A stretch of DNA of 23,762 nucleotides from Planctomycetota bacterium. GTDB taxonomy: Bacteria > Planctomycetota > SZUA-567 > JAFGNG01. The position numbers were made by a program, and so were the translations under genes. The DNA lies in contig JAFGNG010000068.1 in NCBI GenBank assembly GCA_016927125.1, forward strand, positions 1-23,762, read 5' to 3'. The first letter of the stretch is position 1. Every line of letters begins with the position of its first letter. Below, in pieces: positions 22,552 through 23,762 of the stretch. The notes beneath the pieces were generated by a model. It was given only the letters and a program-made list of their open reading frames with translations, was not told where the DNA came from and did not search any database.

Positions 22552-23762
22552 GTGAAAAGAATAGCAATTGCTTTGCTGCTTTGCGCAATTGTGTCGAACT
22601 GTTATGGCGCGGAAGGGACCTACCAACCTTCGCCGCAGGCTATAGAGATCCTGCAGCAGGGTGAGCGCCTGCATAACAATATGCAATTCCCCGAAGCGCA
22701 GGCATTGCTTGAGAAGGCGGCCAGGGATTATCCCGAAGATGTGGAGATCCGTTATCTCCTCGGCCTGTCCGCGTTCGGAGCCGGAGACTATATTACCTCG
22801 GTCAAAGCCCTGGAGTGGGCGGTATTGAAGCGTCCGGAGGACGCGGAAGCACGCCTGCGTTTGGCAATGGCGTACCGCAAGCTGGCGGAGACCAACCGGG
22901 CAGCAAATAATATTAAGCTGGCCGAAACGCAAGAGGAATTGGCGGATACTACTTACGCCAAAGCATACGAGATGTTGGTAGAAGAGGCGGAAGCCTCGCC
23001 GGAGGATGTCAAGCTCAACAGCGCCTTAGGTAAGGCGGCGATGGGCAGGAAGGAATACGAGGTGGCGATAATGGCCTTTTCACAAGTCCTTGAGCAATCC
23101 CCAGGCGATAATGCTGCGCGGACCGGCCTTGCCGGAGCTTACTACCGCCAGGGCCTGGAATATAACAACCAAGGCAGAAAAGAACTGGCGCAGGATAACT
23201 TCAGCCGTGCCCAGAGCGAATTTGCAGTTCTTTGTGATGAATTTGAATCTTCATATGAGGGCAAGAAATTGCCGCAGCCGGGAGCGCGGGATTACGCGAC
23301 CTTTTCGCTCTTATACCTCAACCTTGCCAAGTCTGCGGTCGGGGCAGGGGATTACAAGGCAGCCCTCCAGGCTTATGAGGCCTTGCTCGAAGTCAATCCT
23401 GATGACGGCGGCACCTGGCTCCAACTTGGCGACCTCTATAGCCGCATGAACGAGCCGAAGAAGGCGGAAGAAGCGTACCATACCTCTTACCGCCTGCTCT
23501 CTGCCGCCAAGGAAAGCGACCCGCAGAATGTTGACCTGCTCTATTCATTGGCACAGGCCGCGCTCGGCGCTGACAAGACCCCGGAAGCTATCCAGTATTA
23601 TGAAGAGATGCTGAAACTGGATCCCTCCCGCCACGCGGCCCAAATGGCCCTGGCGGAGCTCTACCGGCGCGAAGGACAGAATGACAGGGCTGACGCGGAA
23701 TACGCGGAGGTCTATGATAAATTACAGCAGAAATACCTGGATGATTCCAGCAACCTCGGGAC
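22552..23762 (+). CDS. Secreted TPR-repeat protein, 3' end cut by window edge
   Basis: The frame stays open to the end of the window (403 codons from the GTG). The N-terminus MKRIAIALLLCAIVSNCYG is a Sec signal peptide. The rest is successive 34-residue TPR units, for example AQALLEKAARDYPEDVEIRY, YEVAIMAFSQVLEQSPGDNA, YKAALQAYEALLEVNPDDGG and AIQYYEEMLKLDPSRHAA. Such proteins act as periplasmic or outer-membrane scaffolds; nothing here points to a partner. Start choice: GTG at 22552 has AAGGAG nine bases upstream, TTG at 22549 six bases, and both give a clean signal peptide. The in-frame ATG at 22468 would add 28 mostly basic residues before it. The C-terminus and any further domain lie outside. 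Confidence 0.88.
   Translation, partial: MKRIAIALLLCAIVSNCYGAEGTYQPSPQAIEILQQGERLHNNMQFPEAQALLEKAARDYPEDVEIRYLLGLSAFGAGDYITSVKALEWAVLKRPEDAEARLRLAMAYRKLAETNRAANNIKLAETQEELADTTYAKAYEMLVEEAEASPEDVKLNSALGKAAMGRKEYEVAIMAFSQVLEQSPGDNAARTGLAGAYYRQGLEYNNQGRKELAQDNFSRAQSEFAVLCDEFESSYEGKKLPQPGARDYATFSLLYLNLAKSAVGAGDYKAALQAYEALLEVNPDDGGTWLQLGDLYSRMNEPKKAEEAYHTSYRLLSAAKESDPQNVDLLYSLAQAALGADKTPEAIQYYEEMLKLDPSRHAAQMALAELYRREGQNDRADAEYAEVYDKLQQKYLDDSSNLG

Noticed and set aside
1..23762. CRISPR, tRNA, rRNA, transposon or phage attachment signals
   Set aside because: I saw no regularly spaced repeats, cloverleaf-like segments, transposase motifs or terminal inverted repeats anywhere in the window.

Overview
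This is ordinary-looking chromosomal sequence from a diderm (Gram-negative type) bacterium that I cannot place confidently. Outer-envelope genes (a heptose-7-phosphate kinase and a lipid A type acyltransferase), exported proteins with Sec signal peptides, a Hanks-type Ser/Thr kinase, a FlgM homologue, an ECF sigma/anti-sigma pair and long TPR proteins suggest a PVC, deltaproteobacterial or uncultured candidate lineage. That placement is a low-confidence inference. I see no tRNA, rRNA, CRISPR array, insertion sequence or phage gene.

Left part (1-6071, all on the minus strand): one long putative operon. It reads metallophosphoesterase, cytoplasmic Ser/Thr kinase, lysophospholipid/lipid A acyltransferase, family 2 glycosyltransferase, a large exported TPR-containing protein, and pcm, which is cut by the window edge. 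A good sigma-70-like promoter (TTGAGA-16-TATTAT) sits just before the metallophosphoesterase.

Middle part (6178-9445, minus): a YhaM-type OB-HD exoribonuclease behind a stand-alone heptose kinase (rfaE1/hldA), then a phosphoglycolate phosphatase-like HAD enzyme. Next is a small FlgM anti-sigma-28 homologue with its own terminator and a site resembling a sigma-28 promoter, although no other flagellar gene is present.

Information-processing block (9577-13978, minus): dnaG (TTG start), rpoD and a coiled-coil/zinc-ribbon protein, the macromolecular synthesis arrangement without rpsU. About 500 bp of non-coding, hairpin-bearing sequence lies upstream of dnaG.

Stress-response block (14488-16888, minus): ECF sigma factor, membrane zinc-finger anti-sigma factor and two exported helical coiled-coil proteins, closed by a clear terminator. 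The two small proteins may be the sensor or the output of the sigma/anti-sigma pair. This is the most interesting candidate system in the window.

Right part (17052-23762, plus): a divergent promoter drives a DUF2344 (radical-SAM-linked) protein, RNase G/E (rng), rplU and rpmA, followed by a terminator. Then come an exported cyclophilin and an EI24/CysZ-like membrane protein, and after a regulatory-looking gap a secreted TPR protein that runs off the end of the window.
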